DNA of 64,000 nt from Parasutterella secunda (GCF_023336895.1 NZ_JAMBLT010000002.1:124001-188000); one strand, 5' to 3'. Shown: positions 35,009-45,396, counted from the first letter of the stretch. Numbers and translations are program-made. Notes: a model not told the origin generated them from the letters alone.

Positions 35009-36136
35009 ATGTCAGTCAAATTATTGAAAGTCTTTTTCGCGACCTTATTGGTTTTGTTTACTCCTTTTGTTATTCGTATTTATACATACGACGCTTATCA
35101 TTTTTGGTCTTTAAATGATCCTCTGAATGCCAGATATAGTTCCAATGTACGAATTCAAAATGCGGCTTTCATTAATCATCTCAATTTTGACTCCATCATT
35201 TTAGGTAATAGTCATATGGAAAATACCTCGGCAAAAGAAGCGTCAGAAATTTTTGGAGGCAAATTTTTCAATCTCAGTATGAGCGGTAGCAACAACTACG
35301 AACGCTCCATTGTATTAAAGCGAGCACTTGAAACCCACGATATTAAACGGGTAATCTTATTGCTAACTCCATCTTATTCCACTCAGGGACACGGTAGTTA
35401 CCCCATTGAAACTTGGGAAATTCTGTATGACTCCAATCGTTTCAATGATTTCAAATACTACTTAAATACACATGACATGGTTTGCATGTGGACACTTTCT
35501 AAGAAATCATCTTGCTTAGGCAAAAAGAAAAGCTTAGATAGGCCATACGCTTGGTTTGAAGTTCCTGATCACGCTAGTCGCTTTGGAGGATTACAAAATT
35601 GGGCACGTTTTTATAAGAATCCTCAATTGGAAAATTTAATTACTCACGAGATACCAGATGCTACTAATAAAGCACTATCTATTGGTACTCCGTTATCCGA
35701 CAAGGAAATGGATGAAATTAGCCAATCTCTAGATCAGACTGTGTTTGATTTCGCTAGACAATACCCCGATACTGAATTTTTGCTTTACTTCAATCCAGAC
35801 TCTATATTGGGTAAGGCTCTGACTTTTAGAAACCTTTTATCTGTTTCCCAATATTCTTATTTCGTACAACAAGCTGTAAAAAAGTCAGACACTTTTTCAA
35901 ACGTACATCTGTTCGGTTTTGATAATTTGACCTTTACGAACGATATTTCCTATTACAAAGATACAACTCACTACCGAGAAGATATTAATAGCCAACTTTT
36001 ACATTTGATGAAGGCAAAGAAATATTCATTAAGTGTTGAAAACGTTGATAGCTACTTAAACGAGCTTTGGGTTAGGGTTGAAAATTTTGATTTGAATACC
36101 CTCAATCAGTCCTTACAAAGTAAGCTACCTGATTGA
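35009..36136 (+). CDS. SGNH-hydrolase-like partner of the MBOAT acyltransferase
   Basis: This 375-residue protein has an N-terminal membrane anchor (residues about 4-24) and a periplasmic SGNH/AlgX-like domain. ILGNSHMENTS near residue 65 carries the Ser of block I, SGSNNYERS follows as block II, and the Asp-x-x-His pair is in YKDTTHYRED near 320. Proteins of this kind receive acetyl groups from AlgI-type MBOAT proteins and modify capsule, alginate or O-antigen. AGGAG lies six bases before the ATG. The 3' end borders an IS-rich stretch. Confidence 0.8.
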   Translation: MSVKLLKVFFATLLVLFTPFVIRIYTYDAYHFWSLNDPLNARYSSNVRIQNAAFINHLNFDSIILGNSHMENTSAKEASEIFGGKFFNLSMSGSNNYERSIVLKRALETHDIKRVILLLTPSYSTQGHGSYPIETWEILYDSNRFNDFKYYLNTHDMVCMWTLSKKSSCLGKKKSLDRPYAWFEVPDHASRFGGLQNWARFYKNPQLENLITHEIPDATNKALSIGTPLSDKEMDEISQSLDQTVFDFARQYPDTEFLLYFNPDSILGKALTFRNLLSVSQYSYFVQQAVKKSDTFSNVHLFGFDNLTFTNDISYYKDTTHYREDINSQLLHLMKAKKYSLSVENVDSYLNELWVRVENFDLNTLNQSLQSKLPD

Positions 36137-36339
36137 GATCATCGCATCTTCTTTGCGTTATGAATAAGAACTGTTGTGACTCTGGCGCTTGAGATTTCCG
36201 CTATGAATGAATATCTAGCGCCTGCCACAATAGCCCTAAATTATTCACAAGGAAGAAATGCTATTAAAAACTCCTGCCGCACAAACCGCCTGCCAAACCT
36301 TCCTCATTTTCAACCCAGTCTCCCGGTTAATAAACCCGA

Positions 36340-37811
36340 ATTTTCCATTAGACCTGAAGGGGACTTTTAAAGTATCATTTTTCTAATGGGATTCCATTAG
36401 AAATAAAAGTTGTAATTCATTGATATTACGATAGAAATTTTTGTTAAAAGTGCCTACGGAGGCTGACTATGACCAAGTATGACCAAGCCGGGCTACCAAA
36501 TTAGCTTTTCCAACGCCGACAACGTTTCGGCATGGGGTGGTTTGGCTCTTTGGGCACAATTTTTGAAAGCGCTTCGCTTTAGAAGTCAGCTGGCTCGATG
36601 GTCCTTGCCTCACCCTCAATCCAATCGCGGCTACGATCCCTGTTTGCTTGTCGAACAATTTGTCACCAACGTTCTTTGTGGTGCCAATCGATTCTGTCAC
36701 ATGAATACTTTACGCACTGATAAGGCGATCCCTCAGATTTGCGATTGGTCTAAGATGCCGGAGCAAAAGGCTTTCAGTCGTTTTTTTCAACGGTTTACTA
36801 CATCCAATCAAAGTGCCGTATTGATGACTGAGGTTTACAGTTGGTGTGCTGACCAAGCCCGAGTCTCAGACTGTGTCACGCTGGATGTGGACTCCACAGC
36901 CATAACCCGCTTTGGCCATCAGCAAGGCGCAGAGGTCGGTTATAACCCACGTTATCACGGTCGAAAAAGCCACCATCCCTTATTGGCCTTTCTCACCGAA
37001 CCTAATTTGATCGTCAACTTTTGGCTACGTCCGGGAAACTCTCACACAGCCAATAATATCGAAGGCTTCCTGGAGCAAACAAAGTCACATTTGGGTGCCA
37101 GACGTATTGGCCTATTGCGTGCTGATAGTGGTTTTCTCTCACCTAAAGTCATTGACTGGTGTGAGAAACAGCAAGCCGATTTCATCATTGCCGCCAAAAT
37201 GACTCAGGTGATACAACGCACGATTGGTCAAGTTCATGACTGGTGTGACGTGACCGATGGCATTGCGATTTCAGAAGCGAGCTACAAGGCGTCGTCTTGG
37301 GATAAAAGTTATCGGGTGATTTTTATTCGTCAAGACAAAGATATCCGAGAACAAGCCATCGGAAAAAGTTTGAGCCTGTTTGAAGATGACTGGGATTTTG
37401 AGCATTATCGTTATAGCGCTTTAGTCACCAACATGAAATACGATGCGGCAACGATTTGGCGCGTCTATCGATTAAGAGCCAATTGCGAAAATCAGATTAA
37501 GGCACTAAAGGAAGATTTCGGATTAAACAGCTTTGTGATGAAGGATTATTGGGCCACGGAAGTGGCATTAACCTTGGCGATGTTGACAGCAAACCTGGCA
37601 AGCTTGTTTCGCAGAAGCTGTTTACATTTGAGGAAAAAACACGCATGCAATACATTTTGCAGCATGTTTTGGTGGTGCCTTCAAGATACTTATCGAATAA
37701 AAATGAAGAGCCGGATAGGTTGATTCTCTACGTCAAAGGTAGAAAGCGAAAATGGCTTTCTGAGCTCTTTGATCCTAACAAAATTATTGTCCAATCCGGC
37801 TAATGGAAAAT
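36340..37811 (+). mobile_element. IS1380-like insertion sequence, decayed
   Basis: The element is bounded by 12-base perfect inverted ends, ATTTTCCATTAG (36340-36351) and CTAATGGAAAAT (37800-37811). An internal palindrome with the same CCATTAG core (36380-36403) sits near the left end and may be a transposase site. No convincing target duplication is visible. The transposase gene has one frameshift. The element abuts an IS4-type relic on its right. The 36137-36339 stretch to its left holds nothing I can name. Confidence 0.7.
36479..37803 (+). pseudogene. IS1380-family transposase, frameshifted
   Basis: The first frame gives 414 residues with the DDE-type DVDSTAIT start, HGRKSHHPLLAFL, the highly conserved NFWLRPGNSHTANN, RADSGFL, and LRANCENQIKALKEDFG. 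At about 37612 the family sequence shifts frame: SLFR is followed in another frame by QKLFTFEEKTRMQYIL and ends at IIVQSG (37803). Adding one base restores the expected SLFRQKL junction, so a single deletion explains it. A C-terminal shift leaves all catalytic residues, but the product would have a wrong tail. Confidence 0.85.
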
Positions 37812-37825
37812 CTGTTTTTTTTTAA

Positions 37826-38087
37826 AAGCTCAAACAGAACCTGAAAATCAAGACTTTTGTCGGAACGACACTCAATGCTGTAATGGTACAGATGGACAGC
37901 TTTGGTGGTGACTTTGCTACTGGAGATACTGAAAAGACGATCAAAATACCCTTGGTCGTTTAGTCGCTTAAGAAATTACATAAGACTGGATCTAATGACC
38001 TACAAAGACCTTAATGACTGGCTTGACGAACCGGACATTGTTCCTATAAAACCTCCGGAAAGTCCCCCTCAGGCATGGTTATTTTGA
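37826..38087 (+). pseudogene. IS4-family transposase C-terminal remnant
   Basis: Directly after the IS1380 right end, KLKQNLKIKTFVGTTLNAV reads in one frame; then, from about 37905, VVTLLLEILKRRSKYPWSF ... MTYKDLNDWLDEP reads in another. This is the C-terminal end of an IS4/IS5-type transposase broken by a frameshift; the N-terminal part is missing. The IS1380 element probably landed in or next to it. Confidence 0.65.
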
Positions 38088-38103
38088 ACTGAGGGGGTTG
38101 AAA

Positions 38104-38520
38104 GTGAAACTCAGCCCTTTTGGACAGCTGAACGTTGAAATGACTAATGGGACTTTAAAAATTCAAATTATTTTGGACAGGACTGAACAAATTTATAAAA
38201 CTTGGCATGGAAATCCTCCCAAAGTTAGTTTTCATGCGCTGATGCTTTTTAAAGGATTTAAGCAACGCGCCAAGTTAGTAATAGATGATTCTCCTATTGC
38301 AAACTACGATGTACAAAAACTTATTAAAAATAATATTGGTGTAACAAATGCCATTGCATCGAATGAAATGAAACCTCGTTGCTCCGTCTTGGCCAATTCG
38401 TGGATGAGATCTAAACATGCATCAAACTATTTTTTAGGAACAAAAAAAATTTGCATTCAAGGTAGTTTATTTAAAAAAGAAAATTGGGAGATTAGAGAGA
38501 GCCCCTTTATTGAAAATTAA
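38104..38520 (+). CDS. Hypothetical protein
   Basis: This frame is open from TTG 38098; GTG 38104 has GAGGGGG closely upstream and is my preferred start. The product is 138 residues, basic and without hydrophobic segments, with motifs such as FHALMLFKGFKQRAK and WMRSKHASNYFLGTK. I do not recognise it. It follows an IS relic and is convergent with the GT2 gene, so it may itself be a fragment left by rearrangement. Confidence 0.45.
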   Translation: MKLSPFGQLNVEMTNGTLKIQIILDRTEQIYKTWHGNPPKVSFHALMLFKGFKQRAKLVIDDSPIANYDVQKLIKNNIGVTNAIASNEMKPRCSVLANSWMRSKHASNYFLGTKKICIQGSLFKKENWEIRESPFIEN

Positions 38521-38526
38521 GTTTAT

Positions 38527-38566
38527 TTGACAGTTTTACAACACTTGCTTTAGTCAAGTCTGTCAA
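38527..38566. terminator. Nested hairpin between convergent genes
   Basis: TTGACAG (38527-38533) and CTGTCAA (38560-38566) enclose an inner ACTTG/CAAGT stem. It lies between the ends of the hypothetical gene and the GT2 gene and could act as a two-way terminator, though no long T-run follows. The outer arms resemble the CTGTCAA ends of the IS3 element at 53.7-55.3 kb. Confidence 0.4.
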
Positions 38567-38619
38567 TCGAACTTTATAATGACCAGAATCAATTTAAAGT
38601 TCAATTGACACCTAAAAAA

Positions 38620-39429
38620 TCAGTGTTTAAATAATAAGCCTTTCATTTGGTAAATGATGGATCTTATTAAGGTCATATCATTTTTGTAGAAATGATACTT
38701 CGCTATTGACCATTCAACGATGTAAAACATCCCCAAAAATGTTCCCAATAATTTTTTTGACGAGTATCCGCGATTTATAAAATACTCTTTAGTATATCCT
38801 TTGAACCAAGTGGAACTAGAATGTTCAACAAAAGCAATAAGTTTTGGAAAATATTCAACTCTTAATTTTTTTCTCAAACAGTCAAACAGAAATTTATTTT
38901 CTTCTCCCCCACCCATTCCAGTCCCTGCACCCATCGTTACATCAAAACGCAGGCCCTTCCTTTTAATCGAAAGACGTCGAAATGATATTTGGTGGCTGCT
39001 CGCCCTCATTGCATCAATGTAACCTAATGTCATCTCTTTATCAGATAAATGTCGTTCGGAACGATTCGACTTGACATCAAATAAAATTACATCAGCCTTT
39101 GTGTCACGTTCATATGCTTTTGAGATAGTTTCCGGATAAGAATCTTCGAAAACCTCATCATCATCAGCCAATAATAAAATGTCCCCCTCAGCATAATCTA
39201 TAGCTAAATTTCGACTTTGAGAAAGGCCTCTTTGCTTGATGGAAAGAATGCGAGCCTTATGTTGAAGTCCTTTTTTATCTCGGAACGGCGTTTCCTTGTA
39301 AAAAGTTTCATTACACTGATTTATTATTAAAATATCAGTCTGGATATTTTTTAATAATAAATCCGATAATAATTTATCTTCTTCAAAAAATAAGCATGAC
39401 ATTATAATTTCAATATTCTCTTTCATCAT
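38620..39429 (-). CDS. Glycosyltransferase, GT2-like
   Basis: This 269-residue GT-A-type transferase shows SQSRNLAIDYAEGDILLLADDDE (about residues 68-90), carrying the DxD motif. The MGAGTGMGGGEENKF loop (about 168-182) is a Gly-rich acceptor region seen in some capsule GT2 enzymes. No membrane helix is obvious. It probably adds one sugar of the repeat unit. It shares strand and low GC with the GT4 gene 43 bases upstream. Confidence 0.82.
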   Translation of the reverse strand: MMKENIEIIMSCLFFEEDKLLSDLLLKNIQTDILIINQCNETFYKETPFRDKKGLQHKARILSIKQRGLSQSRNLAIDYAEGDILLLADDDEVFEDSYPETISKAYERDTKADVILFDVKSNRSERHLSDKEMTLGYIDAMRASSHQISFRRLSIKRKGLRFDVTMGAGTGMGGGEENKFLFDCLRKKLRVEYFPKLIAFVEHSSSTWFKGYTKEYFINRGYSSKKLLGTFLGMFYIVEWSIAKYHFYKNDMTLIRSIIYQMKGLLFKH

Positions 39430-39472
39430 AAAATTATTGCCACTACATTAAATCACTAATTAATTTTTTCAT

Positions 39473-40846
39473 TCAAAAAGTTTTAAAAAAATTCCGACTC
39501 AGTCTTATCCAAATATCTAATTTGCGGGTGTTTAGGAAATTTAGCATTGAATAGAACTCATCTATCGCATTTCTCGCATCTTGAGTAGGTATAGAATAAA
39601 GTCCAGATTCACAAGATCTCATAGAAATACGGTTAAATATTTCATTCCAATGTTTTTTTACTGAATCACTAAACCAACGGTCAATACCATTGAAACAATC
39701 TTTTGAATATATCTTCCATATTTTTTCATCTAATGTAAGACGAGAAAGGGCATCCACCCAGTTCTTTACACAATCTTTTTTTATATGAATTACACCATTT
39801 TGAGCATTGTCAATATAGTTCATTCCATAAAGAACAATTGGGGTCCCTTTTGACCTTGCTTCACAAATCACCATTGGCGAACCTTCAATATGGCTTGGAA
39901 TAAGCAAACATCTTGATTTTTTCAAATAGACCTCTGGGTTATTTGAAAAATCAAAAAAAATAACAGATTTGTACAACCTTCCTAATTTCAGTCTTAATAC
40001 CAGTTTAAAAAGCAACTTCGAACGTATTGACTCAAATCCCCCAACTAAATAAAACTTAATTTCGGGATGCTTTGATAAAATACCAAAGATAATCGAAGGA
40101 AGTCTATCAAGGCCTTTAACTTTAGTCATTCTTGATAGGATTAAAATTGCTGCTTCACGAGTATTAAAATCAATATCTTCTAGTTGAGTTTGTGTTAAAT
40201 TAGGGACGTAACAAACTTTGTTTATCCCAGAGAGTTTCCACAGATAAACATCCATAGTAGATAAGCACGTTAAACAATCCACGACTTTATAGGCTCTTAA
40301 TCTTTTATTTATCAAAGACAAATTAAAGCCGTTATAAATTGGGTAGTAAAAGTTACTGTGTTCTTGTGCTATTACCCGGTAATTATGAAGCTTAAACCAA
40401 AAAATATCTTTAAAATTCTGATATATCCAGTGATTAAGTAGCACTACTGTATCTGTTTTATGTTTAGAGCAAAAATTGTATATTTTTTCGTATCTTGAAC
40501 TATCTACACTACTAACATAGAGTAACGGAATTGTCGGTGAAATATTGAAGGACGCTTTCGATTTCTTAAAATAAATGATTTGAACCTGATATCCCTCCGA
40601 CGCCAAAAGATTGGCAACATTGATACCATTTCTCTCAGCCCCTCCCGAAGATAAACTGTTTATGACAAATGTTATACTCTGAACCTTTGAAAGTTTTGCA
40701 GGCATTGCCTTTATTATCAATGTTGCAACATCATCTAATTCTAAATCAACTATTCTTTTAGATATTACCAAACGATCTTTGTAAGAAAATTTGCTCCATA
40801 TTTCTGGTTGAATAGCTAAAGATTGAATTTCGGAATTTAATTGCAT
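39473..40846 (-). CDS. Glycosyltransferase family 4 (GT-B fold)
   Basis: This 457-residue GT-B transferase has the N-terminal start INSLSSGGAERNGINVANLL (about residues 60-80), which fits the SGGAER motif of capsule GT4 enzymes. The C-terminal domain has RMTKVKGLDRLP (about 235) and the nucleotide-sugar site PSHIEGSPMVICEARSKG (about 315-332), with the retaining-enzyme EX7E-like spacing. A 50-residue N-terminal extension precedes the fold. The sugar and linkage are unknown. It is the first gene of a two-gene minus-strand unit. Confidence 0.87.
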   Translation of the reverse strand: MQLNSEIQSLAIQPEIWSKFSYKDRLVISKRIVDLELDDVATLIIKAMPAKLSKVQSITFVINSLSSGGAERNGINVANLLASEGYQVQIIYFKKSKASFNISPTIPLLYVSSVDSSRYEKIYNFCSKHKTDTVVLLNHWIYQNFKDIFWFKLHNYRVIAQEHSNFYYPIYNGFNLSLINKRLRAYKVVDCLTCLSTMDVYLWKLSGINKVCYVPNLTQTQLEDIDFNTREAAILILSRMTKVKGLDRLPSIIFGILSKHPEIKFYLVGGFESIRSKLLFKLVLRLKLGRLYKSVIFFDFSNNPEVYLKKSRCLLIPSHIEGSPMVICEARSKGTPIVLYGMNYIDNAQNGVIHIKKDCVKNWVDALSRLTLDEKIWKIYSKDCFNGIDRWFSDSVKKHWNEIFNRISMRSCESGLYSIPTQDARNAIDEFYSMLNFLNTRKLDIWIRLSRNFFKTF

Positions 40847-41214
40847 TTTTTGTCCGTTACTTTTAGGTGGCTTCTATGAATTTTGATGGAAAACTCAATT
40901 GAACATTTTAAACGAGATTAAAATTAAACAAAAAGATTCCTTCAATCAGGTTCTTCAAGTTTTCACGGGAAAGTAGGGAAAATTCAATAAATATGGTGGT
41001 CAGGCTACTTAGAAGTAAGGGGGAAAAGTTTTTGAATGCTCGCCGCTAGGCAGGCCGGGTTAGATTCTCTGCCTCAGCTGTACCGCGGATTATACGATTT
41101 TCGGCGCGTCAAGCCGCATGAGCTTGCCCCGTTGGGCTCCTTGGCACGGGCAACAAAAATGGCGTGCCTTCCTTAGGATTGTTTAATCCGACCTAAACAA
41201 TTGAAAAACAAGCC
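40847..41214. other. Gap with IS-end-like text before the ISL3 relic
   Basis: The left part is AT-rich promoter-like sequence for the GT4 gene. From about 41040 the GC rises, and the text includes a hairpin-forming TTGCCCCGT ... ACGGGCAA at about 41124-41155 and further GC-rich runs. That is probably the left end of the ISL3-type element; I could not define its terminal repeat. Confidence 0.4.
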
Positions 41215-42596
41215 ATGGCACGAATCGTACACACAGTCGTTGACGCCGCAAAAGATTTTTTCGCTTCTCGTTATCCCGGTTATCAATTAGCTCGCTTCGA
41301 GCATAGCTTCGGTAAAACCATTTTTCATCTAGAACCTTTAGGACAAGCCATTTGCCCTCGTTGTGGTAAACCCTGTCTCAAAATTCATGACCGTACACTC
41401 AGAGAAGTCCGCGATATGCCGATGAGTCACGCTGGAGAGCAACTTTTTCTGAGGTTTCGTATTCGTCGTGTTCGCTGTGATTGTGGTTGTCACCAATGTG
41501 AGAAACTCTCCTGGTTGGAACCAAAGCTCGATTAACCAATGCCATGGTGGAATGGATACAAGCCTTACTACGACTGCGACTTCCCATTGCCGATGTTGTT
41601 CGCTATTGCAATGTATCCTGGGATACCGCTAAAACTGACGACAAAATTCAACTTCAAGCTCTGTTCGGTCAATTCGATTAAAGTGGTGTTGAGCATCTCA
41701 TGATTGACGAATTCGCTGTGCACAAAGGCCATCGATATGCTACTGTCATCATGGATGCCGTCGAACGAAAGGTTCTTTGGATTGGCATGGGGAAAACACA
41801 AAGAATTGTTCGACCATTTTTTGATTTACTGCTGGTCTAGAACAGAGCCACACAGATCAAGTCGCTGAGCTGTGACATGAACGCCGCCTACCCATCCATG
41901 GTGAGAAAGTATTTGCCCAACGCCGCCACTGTTTACGACCTTGTGCATGTCATGAAAAACTTTACTCAGGATGTGCTCAAAGCGGCTAAAACCAAGAGTC
42001 TGCAGGACTGTAAAGATCGAATTTCTAAACGGCAAAAGGAACTCAAGACTAAGAAAAAAGGCGTTCTAAGCGATCAAGCTCAAAGGGAATGTGAGGATTT
42101 ACAAAGACAGTTGGATGGATTAAATAGCAAAGCCAAACACCTTAATGGGGCTGAGTGGTTGATGGTGCGTCAACAAAGTAGCCTGAGAGACAATTCCAAG
42201 CGGCGCTTGCAGATGCTCCGGGAGGACAACCAATTATTGGCCGATCTATACCCTATCGCAGACATGATTAGAAAGATCTGGAACAGGAGAATGCTAGAAG
42301 ACAGCAAGCACTTGATCAAAACCACTCGTTTGCTGTTGTTGCAAATTGCTCGTGCGCACCGCTTTAAGTCTGCCAAGAGCTTTGCCATGATGCTAGCCAG
42401 GCGAATGGAGGGGATTATGCACGCTGGACGGTTAGGGTTTAATACAGCGTGATTGGAAGGAGCCAACAACAAGATCAAAGTGATTAAACGAGTGGCCTTC
42501 GGTTATAAGGATATGGAGTATTTCTTCTTGAAGATCAAGGCGGCTCTCCTGGGGATCCTGCCAAGGATTTGTTTACGGACCAAAACTGGTTACTAA
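41215..42596 (+). pseudogene. ISL3-family transposase, decayed
   Basis: The N-terminal zinc-finger domain is in frame to 41535 (CPRCGKPCLKIHDRTLREVRD). After a frameshift near 41515 the family sequence continues in one frame to 42596, but with three different stops: TAA near 41679, TAG at 41838 and TGA at 42450. Segments recognised are HLMIDEFAVHKGH, ERKVLWIGMGK, CDMNAAYPSMV...VYDLVHVMKNF, and EGANNKIKVIKRVAFGYKD. All DDE-region pieces are present, so it is a whole gene that has decayed by point changes. Confidence 0.85.
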
Positions 42597-42725
42597 TTCT
42601 CTTTAACGGAAAATGTTAAACATCCTGACACGTATGAGCAACCGCGATGTGACATTTTCGCCGTGTCAATCCCGTGACATAATCGCCGTGGCGTAACAAA
42701 AAGAACCCTTTCGAATACCTTCCCG

Positions 42726-44300
42726 TGTTAGAGCAACGTGAAAATGCCCGCTTTTAGCAAAATAGAAATGTCCTATTAGGATAAGCGAAAAATTAAGTAA
42801 AAAATATTCTGTGCATACTGTTGCTCCTTTCAAGTAAGGAGCAACAATGCAATCTCCACCCCAAAAGATCAAAGACGTAGAAACACGTGTAAAAGTTCTG
42901 TAGCGTGTGCTCCCAAAAAAAGCGGCCGAAACTTTAGAAGTATCGGAAAGAAAAATCCGCCGATTACTTCAGCACTACCAACAGCAAGGCGCTTGCGGAC
43001 TGTTGCATCGTTCAAAAAACAGACCTTCCATTGCGGCTTTAAAACCGGACTTAAAAGCCAAGATAATAGAGCTGTTGTCCGAGCGCTTTCTTAATTGGGG
43101 GCCATCACTTATCACTGAATATCTCAAAGAGCACTATTCGATTAAGGTTTCAAAAGAAACCATTCGTCGGCTTCAATTTGAAATGGGTCAAAGGAAAACG
43201 AAAAAGAATAAATCTCAAAAAGTTCACCCGCCTCGACCAAGACGGAACCAATATGGTGAACTGATTCAAATTGATGGCAGTCCTCATCATTGGTTTAGTC
43301 GTAACAGAAGACACTGTTTAATCGTTTTCATAGATGATGCGACCAGTCAAATTATGATGGCTCGCTTCTACGAGGCTGAGACAACTCAAAACTATTTAGA
43401 CATGATTCACGATTATGTTTTGGAGCATGGTTTACCCATGGCCATGTACAGTGATCGGCACTCAATATTCACCAAACACGACAAAGAGGATTACGTGCCC
43501 ACACAATTTCAAAGAGCTCTGGAAATATTGGGCATACAAGGAATCTTGGCTAGTACTCCTCAAGCAAAAGGGCGAGTCGAAAGACTGAATAAAACGCTAC
43601 AGAATCGTTGGGTAAAGGCCTTTGAGTTTCATAAAGTCCATTGTTTGGAGCAGGCCAATGCTTTAGTTCCTCAGTTGATTAAAGCTCATAACCGAAAATT
43701 CGGCGTTATTCCCAGTCATCCGGAAAATGCCCATGTCCCTTACAAAGGTGGGGAACAATGGCTGAGAATGGTTTGTAGTGAATGGCAGAAAAGACTTTTG
43801 AGTAAAAATTTAACCTTTAGCTATCGCTCTCAGCTTTACATCATTCAAACAGAAACTCGAAAAGCCAGTCTTCGTCGCGGTTTGGTTAACCAAGAAGTCA
43901 CTGTGGTCGATCACAGAGGAAAGATCTCGGTATTACTGAGCAAAACCGGTGAGCCATTGCCTTTTAAAGTTTTCAATGACCAAAGAACGACATCAACTCA
44001 GTTGAGTGGAAAGGATCTAAACAATTTCTTCCATCAACTGTCTCGCAATGTCGTGATTAATCAGAAGCAATTCGGTCAGTACTTCAGTACTTCAGTTTTT
44101 CCCATGAACGCGACGAAGATATTCGTAATGCTAAAGCTTTATCAAAAAGAATTGGCTTGAAGAATACTTTTGAAAAGAAATAACGAAGAGATTGGAATAA
44201 TCGGTTAAAGATCACCTCTTTAGCCGATTCCTGTAAAAAAATCTAAAAGCGGACATTTCCATTTTGCTGGGCAATAGGACATTTCTATTTTGCCCTAACA
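42726..44300 (+). mobile_element. IS1202/ISNCY-like insertion sequence with long target duplication
   Basis: The ends read TGTTAGAGCAA (from 42726) and, inverted, TGTTAGGGCAA (to 44300). Near them a 20-base perfect inverted repeat lies at 42758-42777 and 44273-44292. The flanks show a 17-base near-repeat, 42709-42725 against 44302-44318, with two mismatches (TTTC..ATACCTTCCCG). Long target duplications are known for the IS1202 group. The boundaries could be off by a base. Confidence 0.7.
42847..44160 (+). pseudogene. IS1202/ISNCY-type transposase with an early amber codon
   Basis: The natural start is probably ATG 42847 (GGAG six bases upstream, product MQSPPQKIKDVETRVKVL). The 19th codon is TAG (42901). 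The same frame then runs open from 42907 to 44160. It has an N-terminal helix-turn-helix (AAETLEVSERKIRRLL) and a DDE integrase core: Asp in IQIDGSPHHW, Asp in YSDRHSIF, Glu in KGRVERLNKTL. Either a nonsense mutation has inactivated it or translation restarts downstream; CTC/GTG starts there are poor. Confidence 0.82.
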
Positions 44301-44366
44301 TTTTCTGATACCTTCCCGTGGAAATTTAAGGTAAAATCCCGCCGTGTAAAACTCCAATTCCTTGTA

Positions 44367-45332
44367 ATGATGCGTCAAATATCTGTTGTCAGTTGTATTG
44401 ATTCAAATTTTTTATTACCTTTATGCGTTACAATCCATTCTGTTGCTAGCAATAATATCAACAGCAATATTTTTTATTACGTCTTAGGTATTGGCTTGAC
44501 TGATTCAGATAAAGAAATTCTAAGACGTCTTGAAAAGAAATCGGCGAATCTAACTGTAAGAGTGATTGATACAACTGATTCATTTGAATCAGACATAAAG
44601 AGATTTTTAGTGTGGTCTTTAGAACATGAAGGAAACGGGAGATTAACTTTTGCAACTTACATAAGATTGTTCATACTTGAGTACCTGCCTAGTGACGTCT
44701 TCAAAATTTTGTATCTTGATGCTGATGTTATTTGCCTAAATTCCCTGGAGAAATTATGGGAAACGGATATAACTAATTATGCGCTCGCTGCAGTTGAAGA
44801 CATTTCATCAGAAGTAAATAAATTGCGCCTAAATTTAAAACAATACATTAATTCAGGTGTGTTGTTGATAAATTTGTCATACTGGCGTGAGATCAATGCA
44901 ACACATTTATTTTTGAATTTTATAAGAGAAAATCGCCTTATAATAAAGTTGCATGATCAGGATGTTCTAAACCTCTGCTTTAAAGATAAGATATTGATCC
45001 TGCCATATTCTTATAACTATCAACTTCTAGGTGAAAACTATAACTCCAAAAGTGATGCCATGGCTTCAACCCTAGTTCATTTTATTGCTTTTCATAAGCC
45101 GTGGGTAAAGGGGAACTCCTGTCCATTAAAAGCTGAGTGGATTTCCTACTACGAAGCTTGCTTTGGTAGTAAATGGCACTATGTAAAATCTTTTCCGATA
45201 AAAGATAGATCTGTATTATTTATTCGTAGACTTTCACTTTTTACCTGCCCAATGGGTAGCTTTAGACGTAAAGTCTTGAAAAGAATTTTACCGCATCAGA
45301 TATTAAAAAAATTTAAACAAAAAAAAGTGTAG
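44367..45332 (+). CDS. Glycosyltransferase family 8
   Basis: This 321-residue retaining glycosyltransferase belongs to the LgtC/WaaJ-type family 8, which commonly transfers galactose or glucose from UDP-sugars to lipopolysaccharide or capsule. Visible motifs: DSNFLLPLCVTIHSV (about residue 12), DxD in ILYLDADVICL (about 113), YINSGVLLINL (about 168), HDQDVLN (about 205), and HFIAFHKPW (about 243). A basic C-terminal tail may bind membrane. It is the first of three head-to-tail plus-strand genes. Confidence 0.9.
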   Translation: MMRQISVVSCIDSNFLLPLCVTIHSVASNNINSNIFYYVLGIGLTDSDKEILRRLEKKSANLTVRVIDTTDSFESDIKRFLVWSLEHEGNGRLTFATYIRLFILEYLPSDVFKILYLDADVICLNSLEKLWETDITNYALAAVEDISSEVNKLRLNLKQYINSGVLLINLSYWREINATHLFLNFIRENRLIIKLHDQDVLNLCFKDKILILPYSYNYQLLGENYNSKSDAMASTLVHFIAFHKPWVKGNSCPLKAEWISYYEACFGSKWHYVKSFPIKDRSVLFIRRLSLFTCPMGSFRRKVLKRILPHQILKKFKQKKV

Positions 45333-45396
45333 GTTGTACGGTACATTTCCTTTGTTAAAACGTGGAATTATTAAAGTTAATATGAGGGTACCAACA

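Noticed and set aside
36176-36370. 64-codon plus-strand frame after the SGNH gene
   Set aside because: No start signal, composition unlike neighbours, and it runs into the IS1380 left end.
41040-41110. GC-rich stretch tested as a tRNA gene
   Set aside because: GGTTAGATTC is T-loop-like, but no acceptor stem or anticodon arm can be folded. It is more likely IS end sequence.
41215-42596. Three in-frame stops considered as recoding or an alternative code
   Set aside because: TAA, TAG and TGA each occur once, along with a frameshift. All neighbouring genes use normal stops, so simple decay is enough.
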